Source: Odontesthes bonariensis
Taxonomy: Eukaryota; Chordata; Actinopteri; Atheriniformes; Atherinopsidae
Length of the DNA: 64,000 nt
NCBI RefSeq assembly: GCF_027942865.1
Contig: NC_134509.1
Coordinates: 25,416,697 to 25,480,696, forward strand
Direction: 5' to 3'
Made by a program: the position numbers and the translations under genes. The notes under the pieces are model-generated. The model worked only from the letters and a program-made list of their open reading frames with translations. It had not been told where the DNA came from and did not search any database. Shown piece after piece: positions 1-10,010 of the stretch. Position 1 is the first letter of the stretch, and each line of letters starts with the position of its first letter.

Positions 1-12
1 CAGACAGTATTG

Positions 13-1935
13 ATGATGCAAGAAATGCTGCTGCGAGTGTTTGTGGTGGCTCTTGGTCTTCTGATGTGTCCGAGAGACGACCCCGGCGTTGATGAATGGG
101 ATGACATTGTTGCTGTGAGTTTGCAAAAGCATGAGGAAAGGCTGCTGAGAGGAGAAGAGAAACTAGACCAAGTGATAGCACCTGTCAGAGAGAAAATGGC
201 ACAATCTGAGAAAGGGCCTGAAGATGACATAAATAACAAACCTGAAGATCCGAATCAGTCTGATCAACATGTCAGTAGAAAAGATAAAATGTCAGACTCA
301 AATGTGACTGACTTTGAACAAGACAGTGCTGACAATAAATTACCAGAAGGACGTTTTATTGATGAATCTGGTCCAAGTCTGCCAGAAAAATATAACGATG
401 AGTCTGCGACTGCTGTGAAGACTTCACAGATCACACATGAGGAAAACGGAAAAGACATCCTGACTGATAGCTCTACCACAGAGCCTGGCAGACCACAAGG
501 TAAACACAGGATGCCAGAGGAGGAAATGTTCAGCTCTAAAGAACAAGAAACGCCCCTTTCACACATCCAGACAAAGACAACAGAGAGTGAAACTTCGAAA
601 AAGAGCATTTCAGAGTGGGAGAAAGAGTTCATCTGGTACATTTGGAACACATTCTCCATCTTTTCTATGATCCGCTTCTTGAAGAAATACCTAATTAGAA
701 ATTCCCAAACGAAACGAGAGGTAACAAGGGCCTTCCCGGTGATCTGTACTGCTGATGAAGTATTGCTGCTCAACGTTGACACTCTGCAGCATTTTCATGC
801 TAAATGTGTTAAAGTCTCAAATGAGAAGAAGTGGAGGAAGGATGAGTTTTTGGAAGGATTTGCAAACGATCTCTTAGAGGCCATGAGAAGTATCTGTGAA
901 AAAGATGGTAGTATGGTGATTGAGGACTTTCAGATGGTGAATACATGCAATATTATAGTTAATTTTACTCCACCTGAGCCTTATGAGTTTCAGTGTTTGT
1001 TCTGGAACAACCGGGCAAACGACCCGTTGTTGGATACGGAAGTCAGTGGTCAAATAAAATTGGTGGAAGGCAAGAAAATATCAAATGGCTGCCCCTGTCA
1101 GTCCTCTGATGCAGATGATGACATGGTTTGCCTGCTGCATAGTGAGAGCGAGATAGTAAAGACAAAAGTAGCAGATGTTTGTGATGGCCCACTGTGCTCT
1201 AGGAGCACTCCTCTCCTGTCAAAATCACAGGTTACCAGATGGTTTCAGAGCACTCTTAAACAAGCATGGGCACTGATTTCACACAAGTATGAATTTGAGC
1301 TCAACATTCGCTACATTGAGGCTCCAGGTGCTCTGGTGATTCGATTCAGATCAGGGAAAAAGATTAACTTCAGTATAAATCCAGTGGTTAAATTCAGCAC
1401 CGACGCTCATTTCTTCATTACACCCTGGTCCCCCAAGGATTTGGATACTTTCTGGACACTCTCACTGACCATCTACGAGGACCGACTCTTAGAACAGCTC
1501 TCTAAAGGCCTTCCTGAAAACTCTTGCCACAATCAAACTCTTGAAATTGCATGTTTCCTGCACAAGAGACAGACAGCTTTGTCAGGAAGTACAGCTCTGA
1601 AAGATTTCCATTACAAAGCTGCACTACTGCACCTTCTGCTTCTGAACAAAAAGCCATCAGCGTGGGGACCAGACAATGTGGCCTTCAGGCTACGGGACTT
1701 GCTGGCCTTTATGGAGAAAAGCCTTGAGAAAAAACTTCTAAACCATGTTCTCATTGGCAACCCTTTAACTGCGATTATTGAACTGCCCACGGAGTTCACC
1801 AAAGCAAAGCCAGTAAATCTCTTCCATCCCCTTGTGGTGCACAACTGTATATACAAAAATGCTGTCATGCATTTCCAGGAAATGCTTAGAAATGCGCACA
1901 TGCTGATAGATGAATATGTTGCTCAACATACATAA
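13..1935 (+). CDS. itprip: ITPRIP, inositol 1,4,5-trisphosphate receptor-interacting protein (DANGER/Mab-21 family)
   Basis: One uninterrupted 640-codon reading frame, as expected because ITPRIP coding sequence is a single exon in vertebrates. ITPRIP binds the IP3 receptor and modulates its calcium release (family knowledge). In order: a hydrophobic N-terminal segment (about residues 5-19), a heptad-like stretch (LQKHEERLLRGEEKLDQ), an acidic, Ser/Thr-rich linker to about residue 200, a hydrophobic segment near 208-226 (WYIWNTFSIFSMI), then a Mab-21/nucleotidyltransferase-like region to the end. Family landmarks there are EFLEGFANDLLEAMRS, FTPPEPYEF, RWFQSTLKQAW, HKYEFELNIRY, KAALLHLLLL and NLFHPLVV. 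Length resembles mammalian ITPRIP (about 550) plus a longer linker. The first ATG is at 13, with a second at 16; either could start. The frame opens only 12 bases inside the window, so upstream exons would be outside. I favour ITPRIP over ITPRIPL1/2, but a teleost duplicate cannot be told apart here. Confidence 0.9.
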   Translation: MMQEMLLRVFVVALGLLMCPRDDPGVDEWDDIVAVSLQKHEERLLRGEEKLDQVIAPVREKMAQSEKGPEDDINNKPEDPNQSDQHVSRKDKMSDSNVTDFEQDSADNKLPEGRFIDESGPSLPEKYNDESATAVKTSQITHEENGKDILTDSSTTEPGRPQGKHRMPEEEMFSSKEQETPLSHIQTKTTESETSKKSISEWEKEFIWYIWNTFSIFSMIRFLKKYLIRNSQTKREVTRAFPVICTADEVLLLNVDTLQHFHAKCVKVSNEKKWRKDEFLEGFANDLLEAMRSICEKDGSMVIEDFQMVNTCNIIVNFTPPEPYEFQCLFWNNRANDPLLDTEVSGQIKLVEGKKISNGCPCQSSDADDDMVCLLHSESEIVKTKVADVCDGPLCSRSTPLLSKSQVTRWFQSTLKQAWALISHKYEFELNIRYIEAPGALVIRFRSGKKINFSINPVVKFSTDAHFFITPWSPKDLDTFWTLSLTIYEDRLLEQLSKGLPENSCHNQTLEIACFLHKRQTALSGSTALKDFHYKAALLHLLLLNKKPSAWGPDNVAFRLRDLLAFMEKSLEKKLLNHVLIGNPLTAIIELPTEFTKAKPVNLFHPLVVHNCIYKNAVMHFQEMLRNAHMLIDEYVAQHT

Positions 1936-2045
1936 GCTACCAACTGCTCCTTTTAATATGTCAGAGTACTGTTTAGAAGTTTGCTTTACATGAAAAGTAT
2001 TTATAGTAAACTGTGGGCCTTTGATGAAATAATGGCATATTGTGC

Positions 2046-2051
2046 AATAAA
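2046..2051 (+). terminator. Polyadenylation signal of itprip
   Basis: AATAAA lies about 110 bases after the itprip stop codon. It is the first canonical signal downstream and fits a short 3' UTR. Confidence 0.7.
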
Positions 2052-2076
2052 GAATGCCCCAAAATGAAGCAAATGT

Positions 2077-2082
2077 TTTATT
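2077..2082 (-). terminator. Polyadenylation signal of the ZP3-like gene
   Basis: TTTATT on the plus strand reads AATAAA on the minus strand, about 52 bases after the ZP3-like stop codon. It lies 26 bases from the opposing itprip signal, so the two transcripts end against, or slightly over, each other. Confidence 0.65.
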
Positions 2083-2133
2083 AAAAATGATAACCACTGC
2101 AACATGGTAGTCTTTCAGTCTTTTTAGCCATGG

Positions 2134-4940
2134 TCAGTCTGTTTGCTCTTCCATATTGGGGTATTCCAAGCTCGCCTTTCCAAATCGAGAGGGTTTTAAC
2201 TGAGGGTCAACATCCTGAACTTCATCTTCACAAATAAAGTCAACCTTCCAAGCCTGACTGGAGATGATATCCTTGGATGCTGCTGAAACAGGACATGTTA
2301 AATTCCAAATTTTATTTTGTTCATGACTTTTATGATTTATGATTCTGTAAGATCCAAAGGGATAAGTACTTTGGGTTTCTGCCAGTAGGCTATTTGCTGT
2401 AAATAACATTGCTTTCATCGTCTTAAAAGAGGAAGTTTTTTTTTTTTTTTTTTAATTAAACCTGGACCTTATTTCTGGCATAAAATACGTCTACTCATCA
2501 ATAAACATGTATTATGCCAGAAATAAGGTCCAGGTTTAACCCCCCCCCGAACTTCTCCTTTAAGCTGAGCCTTGTGCCATTGATGAACATGTGTAAAGAT
2601 CTTGAATTTTTATAGATTTACTGCATCCTCTATGCATAAAGTGTAGACAAAGAATATATAAAAACTTACCCTTTGGTTTTTCTGATGAGCATGTAGATTC
2701 ACAGCAGGCACAAACATAGTCTGTACCGTAGAGCTCCTTCCACCTAAAGCATAAACAAGCTTATCAAGACAACTGAAGCTTAATAAATCTGGCCATCAAG
2801 CACATGTACAACATCCAATATAGTTCTTCACAGAAAAGTTTAGCAAATTTAAACTCACTTTTTGGTCACATGATCATAATTGCAAGCCTTTGAACTCGGA
2901 GTTGGAGTGAGTGGTCCCATCGACATCTCACAGTGCATGTAGAATTGCTGGAAGGCATTGTAATTGGATTAACTGAAATATTTGTCGTCATTGATCCATT
3001 TTGTCACTTACGGATTGTACCTTTGGTGATGTGGTAGAAGCACTGTCGTTGAAAATGAAGGTGCCCACACTGAATTTCTGGACCATCTTTGAGTCACCAG
3101 CGAGGAACTTTGACTGCAGCGTTATCTTGCCGTCAATCATACAGCTGCATTTAAAGAGAACGTTCATCCTGAGCAAAATGTAATTTAAAAGAAAAAATAA
3201 ATGTGACTATTTAAATCTTACCCTTGGTTGTCAATAACTGTAAATCTAGGCTGCAAGTTGGTGTCTTTGGAGGCAGCTACAAAACACTTTTTGATGTACA
3301 TCCTCTGATCCTCAGAGCCTGTGGTTTTGTTAGGTCCACTGGCCTCAAAGTACATTGAATGTCCTAAGTTGTAGGTTTTGCTTGGGCTGATTTTATTCCC
3401 CGATGCTGTAGCAGGGTGAAAGAAGTATCAGGACAACCAAATCAAGACTCCTGCAGTACATTTGGTGCGTGATAAGGATGAGTTGGATGGGTCTAAGAAA
3501 TGTTTGTCAGAGCATTTAAACTTCTGAGATTTAAGCAATATTAAATGCGGTCATGTATTACTGAGAATATTTGTCCATGTTTAAGCAAAATTATACTTTT
3601 CTTTTACATCTTTAAAAAAAAAAAAAAAAAAAAAAATTGCTCAGGATAAATCAGCGAGTTTGCACAAACTAAAAGCTTGCCTCCGACTTTGAATCAGTTT
3701 GAAATCTAACAAGAAAAAATGAGGGCACGTGCATTATTCCCTATAATTACAGTTAACACCACCTCAGTAGCTTACACTGTTCTTTGTCCATATTTTTTTC
3801 TTCTTTTTAAATAAAACATTTTCTACTTTGTTGCATTACAAAATATGTTTCCATCAACATTTAGTTTGGAATTTTTGAAACTTTGGATATAATTTTCTAC
3901 CTTCTTTCTACATTTCAGCATTTAAATCCTATTTGACATGAACAAACCTGGTGCTGAAAGGATGTCAGAAGCTTTGAATATTATATAAAAATAAAAAAAA
4001 TGCTAGAAAGTGGACATGTGTCAAAATCACATTTGAAAGGCATACCATCTTGAGGGGAAATGATGAAACTGCTTTTTGGCTGGAGTGCTTTGTAAATTGT
4101 TCCTCCTTGTAGTTTGGGATGGTAGCCAACTTTATAGGAGTAAAATAATCTGCAACAGTTTAAAAAAAAAAAAAAAATGAGCAAAGATGACCGAATTTCT
4201 AGGCCAAAATTAAAAGAAGCCTAAAAGTTTCACCTGGGATATCTACATTGCAGGGGAACGTCAAATGGCATTTCCCTTAAAACAGGACTGGATGGCTTGT
4301 AGTGGAGGTTCGTGCCAATGGACAAAAAATCTGGGAAACTCTAGAAAAACAAACGTTTCTGTGTAGTTTTTAACATGAAGACCAAACTAATTTGTTTAAA
4401 ATAATGTTCTGTACAAACCTCTACTTTGAATCCACAGTCCGTTTTCAGAGAGTGCATCAGGAAGTAGTAGTCTTTGTTGCCATAAGTAACAGGACAAGTA
4501 CCTAGTTTCAAATACTTGTATGCAACCTCAGACTTAAAAACCTCCTTCCTGATTCTTACATATATTCTGTCAAAATGACACTGGATTTCAATCAAGTCCG
4601 ATTTGTGTGTAGCCCCTGCAGCTCTAGGAAGAATGGGAGGAGAACCCAGTAACACTTTCTTGAGCCATTTAGGGACATCTCTGGCTCTTTTTTCTGGCCT
4701 CAAATCTTCTTTGTGATCACTGGTTGACAACACAGCAAGATATTTAGGAAGCTTCTTTGCTCCTTCCACTGAGGGTCCATCATCTGATAAACTCAAAGGC
4801 TTGGATTTAGGCATAATAACTTCTTCTTCCTCTGTCACAGTCTTCACTCCCTCCCACTCTGATTCAGGATCTTTCACAAGCACACCACAGCAATAAGAAG
4901 AAAACAACAGGAATACAAGCCCAGTATTCATTGGCGCCAT
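2134..4940 (-). CDS. ZP3-like zona pellucida (egg envelope) glycoprotein
   Basis: Eight exons on the minus strand: 4419-4940, 4234-4340, 4046-4149, 3222-3405, 3012-3144, 2859-2947, 2670-2743 and 2134-2282. They join in frame to 453 residues. Every junction has GT-AG and matching phase. The ATG at 4940 gives a good signal peptide (MAPMNTGLVFLLFSSYCCG). An acidic/lysine-rich linker follows. The ZP module starts near residue 118 (IEIQCHFDRIYVRI) and carries ZP3-type hallmarks: GTCPVTY, LKTDCGFKVE, VPLQCRYPRLFYSYKVGYHP, FNDSAS and WKELYGTDYVCACCESTC. ZP3 proteins are secreted by oocyte or liver and polymerise into the egg envelope. I see no Pro/Gln repeats, no obvious RxKR furin site and no C-terminal transmembrane segment. 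Teleosts have many ZP3 paralogs, so I give no numbered symbol. The last acceptor could shift by 3 bases (2279 or 2282). Confidence 0.92.
2423..2563. mobile_element. Hairpin-type MITE inside the last ZP3-like intron
   Basis: A perfect 27-base inverted repeat (2457-2483 against 2512-2538) is separated by 28 bases. Outside it, weaker matching ends (AAGAGGAAGTT against AGGAGAAGTT in reverse complement) are each flanked by TTAA at 2423-2426 and 2560-2563. A poly-T run and a C-run lie between the two stem blocks. No coding capacity. This fits a single-hairpin MITE that targeted TTAA. Family assignment is not possible by eye. Confidence 0.6.
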
Positions 4941-5011
4941 TTTTGCACCACCACTGGCGCTGGCAGGGGTTCGTCTGACTTTCCTACACTGCAATTAAGA
5001 CAGAAGTGCAA

Positions 5012-5053
5012 CAGCTGCTACAGGTGCCATTCACAAACAACGAAGAACAGGTG
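5012..5053 (-). promoter_or_regulatory. E-box cluster upstream of the ZP3-like gene
   Basis: Three CANNTG boxes, CAGCTG (5012), CAGGTG (5021) and CAGGTG (5048), sit 70-115 bases upstream of the ZP3-like start codon. Zona pellucida genes are known targets of the oocyte bHLH factor FIGLA through E-boxes at such distances. Use by FIGLA here is inference. I see no clear TATA box and the transcription start is unknown. Confidence 0.4.
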
Positions 5054-5679
5054 AGAAAAAAGGTAGGTTATCCGCTTCTGTCATACAACAAAGGGGTTTT
5101 GTAAAGTAAATTATAATGCATAATTGTCTTTACATTTCCAATTTAGTGATTTAACATAGAAAATAAAGGAACCCCATAAGTAGAATAAACCCAATCAGTT
5201 CACTTCTTTGTCAGAGTTCAGTTTTTTGGCTCTGGAGGCAGAATATTTCCAGCCACATTTTTCATTGACAGAATGGGGAAAATGACAGAGCCAAGAATTT
5301 TACTGCACCTTCATTGTCAAATGTGAAAGAGAAAGTATCCTATTCTTGTATTTAATATGCAATAAATTGCAGCATACATTTGCTTTAAAGTTTAAATAAT
5401 ACGAAGGAAATCATTTTGCTAATATTTGCTAAAAACATTTTGGTAAATTATTCCAAAAGCATATTTATAGAATAGAAGTATTTTTCTATTCTATTTCTAT
5501 TCTATTCTAATATGTACATGTATGCATATTTCCGTATAATTTCCACATTTCTCCATTTCGTAAGATTTTTACTTAAATATATTAAACGAAATTAGTTTAT
5601 ACAAACTTGAATGTATAACAAGTAAACAAATAGTAAACCATATTTAAATAAATAATTAGATTTGATACTCATGACCCAG

Positions 5680-5775
5680 ACCGGATGTTACGCACGTCAT
5701 GACATCACTAACCGGAAGTTCCAACACAGTACACTGCTATGTACGTTGTGTCCGGGAGCTGAATGTGTCTTTTTG
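5680..5775 (+). promoter_or_regulatory. Probable TATA-less promoter region of rab40c
   Basis: A GC-richer island in an AT-rich spacer carries a CRE-like TGACATCA (5700-5707) and an ETS-type CCGGAAGT (5712-5719). These motifs are common in housekeeping promoters. The rab40c start codon lies about 500 bases downstream, so the 5' UTR would cover roughly 5750-6263. The start site was not determined. Confidence 0.4.
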
Positions 5776-6263
5776 GTATTTTCTTTATTATCAAATTGAA
5801 AAAGTCTTACTTGGTTCGGTGAAGTGTCGTTATATGTAGAAATTTGCTCTGCCTCTTTTGACTTCTAACATATCTTTTGTAATAGAATGCAATACTATAG
5901 TTTTTGTTTGCTGGCTAGCTAACGATCGAGCTAGCATCCGAGGTTGTTTTGATAATTCGTTTCATCGACGTTGTTTAGACTTCGCTTCTCATGCCGAAAC
6001 AAAATACGAGATATCTCCCCTGTTAAGTCTTGTGGAAAAAGAAAGTCGTTTTCAGGTGATAAAAGCCACGACGTGAAAGAAATTAATAAATATAAATCCA
6101 AAGAACTGCACCAGCTAACCGGTTAGTCATCGCTAACGTCAAACAACGGTCTACTTGCTTTCGCTGCTTCTGTCGAGACCCTCTTGTTTGTAACTTGTCC
6201 CGAACTGCAAACGTCTGGTGAGCTTAAAAAGCTCTCCTTGAACCGGGTCCAATGCGTGGGATG

Positions 6264-9200
6264 ATGGGAACTCAGAGCAGTCCTGTCAAGAGTTATGATT
6301 ATCTCCTGAAATTTCTTCTGGTGGGGGACAGTGATGTTGGAAAAGGTGAAATCTTGGACAGTTTGCAAGACGGATCAGTGGAGTCTCCCTACGCCTACAG
6401 CAGTGGTAAATATCTGCTTTTCTTCTCTTGTTTAGAATTTATTTGAAAACTTGAGTGACCATCCTTAACTCACTTCCTGTGGATTGTGTGTACCCTTAGG
6501 GATCGATTATAAGACCACCACTATTCTGCTTGATGGTCGAAGAGTGAAATTAGAGCTATGGTAAGTTTTTGTGGCCGGAAAAGAATAATCAAGTCATAGT
6601 GTTTGCAGTGGTGAACAAAGAAATGTTTCTAGTATGGTATGTTTACTTGTTTGTATATGTATGTGTGTCCGTTACAGGGACACCTCAGGACAAGGCAGAT
6701 TTTGCACCATCTTTAGGTCTTACTCCCGTGGAGCACAGGTAATTTTTTTCTGTGGTTGTAACTGAGGCTAGATGTGTGATTCTTTACTGACCGCAGGCTT
6801 TGATTTAAGATTCACCTGTTAGTGAGTTGGTGCGTCCTAATGTAACCACACAAAGCTACTTTTTCATTTATAGCAGTGAAATTAGTCTGAACTCCTTTTT
6901 TTTATTTAGTGTTTTATGAAATAACATAACTGCCTTCCATACAGAAAGGTAAATTTTTACTTCTGTAGTGCATTACAACTAATTTATATTTTTTTTAAAA
7001 GTGTTTTTACGTGGCAGCTGTAAGACGGGTTAATTTTCTGACAGGATTGCAACAATAATACAGTTGTAATATAAGTTCACAAATCACATGTAATCTCTTT
7101 TTGACAAGCTTAACTGACATCTTTACTTGGGCTTCAGCTTGGCTGTGGAGTGTTGTTGTAACTCTTTATGTAAATTAACTCTCTGATGTGAGCTTACACC
7201 ACAACTTAAAAATGTGGGGTTTTCCAAGAGCCATTAACTTCATAACTCCTTTGCTATGAAAGCCACAGATCATCTTTCTTTTGTTATGTGTAGATTTTAT
7301 CCAAAAGGCCAACAGGTTACAATGTCTTTTTTCTTAGTCACTGGAAATTTAATAATATGGTGCTGGAGATTGCTGGACAAGGGTTTTAGTACAAAGTGAA
7401 AATAGGTCCTTTATGTTTTTCTCCTATATCCCCAAAGCAATATATAACCATGCACCAGACAACAAGACAAAGAGAAGAGCTGTATTTGTGCTGTAATTTA
7501 AAAGGAAGAATACAGCTTTCTGAAAAACTGAGACCACAGATTTCAGCCCCACAAAGCAGGACTGACACTGAGCTTTTTTTTTTTTTTTTTAATTCTGTGA
7601 GTGGTGGTCGTTGATTTTAGATGCTTGATGTGAGATGTTTGAAGTGGATATAATTTGGTTGCAGTGATAAATAATGAAGCACATTAACGGATTGATGAAG
7701 CTATAAATGTTAAATTTCCTCTGTCTAGAAGGTCTTAAGTAAGCATGTTTATTTCGCAGGGCATCCTGCTCGTGTATGACATCACTAATGGTTGGTCTTT
7801 TGATGGGATTGACCGCTGGATCCGGGAGATAGATGAGGTAAACCATTCCTGATTGAATAGATGAGGGAATTATCTTTAAACATTTCATTCCAGGTTGAAG
7901 TTTGGTACCCTGGTATTATAACAATATTGTATTAATTAATATTGTATTTCCACCAGCATGCTCCAGGTGTGCCCAGGATTCTTGTAGGAAACCGTCTTCA
8001 CCTGGCCTTTAAGCGGCAGGTGCCGACGGAGCAGGCGAGGGCGTATGCAGAAAAGAACAGCATGACTTTCTTTGAGGTCAGTCCTCTCTGCAACTTCAAC
8101 GTCATTGAATCCTTCACGGAGCTGTCACGCATCGTGTTGATGAGGCATGGAATGGAGAAATTCTGGAGGCCTAACAGAGGTGAGCCAGTTTTTTTTTCTT
8201 TTTTCTTTTTTTTTTCTACTAACTACGTCAGTTGATAATTGTTTTTGTTTTTTTTTCCTGAAAACTACAAGATGCTTGGATTAAGATGAATCTCTTTTCC
8301 AGTTTTGATTACAATTAAACTATTGGTTAATTAGTAACATGTTTGGTTTAAAAACAGCTTAAAGTCTAAATGATTGAGTGAGCAAATAACTGAGGAGTAA
8401 TGCTTGTCAGCATGAAATTGTGAAGAATATCATCTACATCATGAAAGATTGACTAAATTAGGTCAAATCTATTAACACAACTGGCGGGAATCTAATGGCT
8501 ACTGACAGCAGTGCATTAAAAACGGATACGATGCAGGGTGGAAAATCACGGCATGGACTCAGTAACACTGTAGTTTAGCATCTTATACACATTATGCAGG
8601 ATAAAAAATCTTCTGTCAAAAAGATCTTTGGCATTTAAAGCATGAGAAAACACATCATTGGCAAACCTACTTAAGTAGAAATATATACATTCTTCTTTTT
8701 GATGCCTTGCTGTAGGGCTGCAGTAAACAGTTATTTAGGTAATTGAGTATTCTTTTGATTTTTATTTTTATTTTTTATTTATTTTTTTTTTCCACCCATT
8801 AATCAAGTAGTGTTGGCAGTTAACGACTGTTTGTTTCTTTACTACTGTCTACAGACAGCACAGTGAATAATGATTTAAGACTGAAATAACATCAGTTAAT
8901 CAGCAGTCACTGCATGATAAAATCACCTTTGACAACGTGTGCATTTTTATTTTTTTATATAAAACGACTGAGAATCTTAACACTTTACAGGCTGCTCTGA
9001 TGGGCAGAGAGAAGATGAGAAAAATGTTTTTATTAGAGGAGCAGTTCTGGTGACATTTCAGTCTAATTTCTGAGAGATTTGTTTAACAAAGTAAACACGT
9101 TTTATTTTTTTGATATGGAACGGAAATTAAAAGTTGCTATGTCACCCAGTTGTTATACTGGCACAGTCCTCAGCTAATGTATGCTCTTTGCTTGCTAACA

Positions 9201-10010
9201 AGCATACATATTTATATTAAAATGCTAATGTGAAACATTGTGTAAACTGTATGTGTAAATCGAGTGTTTTTCTCTGAGATGTTGCATCATTGACATGCTA
9301 TTCTGATGAGCTAATTTGGTCTTACAACGGACACACTCTACAGCATTTTCACTTTTGTTTTGTTTAAAATGGTGCAAAACTTTAGGCATTTGTTTGCATT
9401 TTTCTCAGATTTTGCGCCTCTTTGTTTTCTCCATCGCGCCATCAAATCAAGCCTGCTACAAACATATCGCAGCACATGTTCACATTGTGTGACAGAAATA
9501 ACAGTCTGTGTGAGGTATTAGTACTGTCTGTGAAGAAGTGACTTCCAAAAAAGAGAAAATGCACTAAGTTAACAATATAAATCTTAAATATTGACAAGAA
9601 TATATGGCTAAAATGGCTCAAAGTGCAAGCAGTAAGAGCTTTTCACAGGTGAAAAATCCTGAGAAGAAACCTGTACATCTGTAAAGCTTTTCTGTTTTTC
9701 TTCCACAGTCTTCAGCTTGCAGGACCTGTGTTGCCGCTCGATCGTTTCCTGCACACCGGTGCACCTCATCGACAAGCTTCCCCTACCGGTGGCCATCAAA
9801 TCCCACCTCAAGTCTTTCTCTATGGCTAACGGCATGAATGCTGTCATGATGCATGGACGCTCTTACTCAGTGGCCAACAGCGCAGCATCTGGTGGCAGCA
9901 GTGGTGGCAGCAAAGCGAACAGTCTCAGACGCTCAAAGTCCTTCAGGCCTCCGCAGAGTCCTCCAAAGTACTCATCATCGTCCTCCAAGGGGAACTGTAA
10001 GATATCATAG
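6264..10010 (+). CDS. rab40c: RAB40C, SOCS-box Rab GTPase
   Basis: Six exons: 6264-6405, 6500-6560, 6678-6738, 7760-7837, 7957-8179 and 9709-10010. They join in frame to 288 residues, against 281 in human RAB40C. RAB40 proteins are small GTPases that recruit Cullin5-Elongin B/C through a SOCS box and act as ubiquitin-ligase substrate receptors. Visible motifs: P-loop GDSDVGKG, G3-like WDTSGQGRF, atypical G4 [13 protein letters not shown] box from [20 protein letters not shown], and a C-terminal CKIS prenylation box. The start at 6264 ([17 protein letters not shown]) matches the mammalian N-terminus; in-frame ATGs at 6252 and 6261 could add a few residues. The tail between SOCS box and CKIS is Ser/Gly-rich. 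The neighbours wfikkn1 and mettl26 support RAB40C over RAB40B. Confidence 0.95.
8180..9708 (+). other. rab40c intron 5, no gene seen
   Basis: A 1.5 kb AT-rich intron. Around 8700-8820 there is a stretch (GGGCTGCAGTAAACAG, then A/T-rich tracts and AATCAAGTAG) that resembles a decayed interspersed repeat, but I could not define its ends. No open frame here looks coding. Confidence 0.5.

Noticed and set aside
5858-6076. 72-codon plus-strand frame before rab40c
   Set aside because: Lies in the probable rab40c 5' UTR; no homology recognised. It could be an upstream ORF, but nothing supports it.
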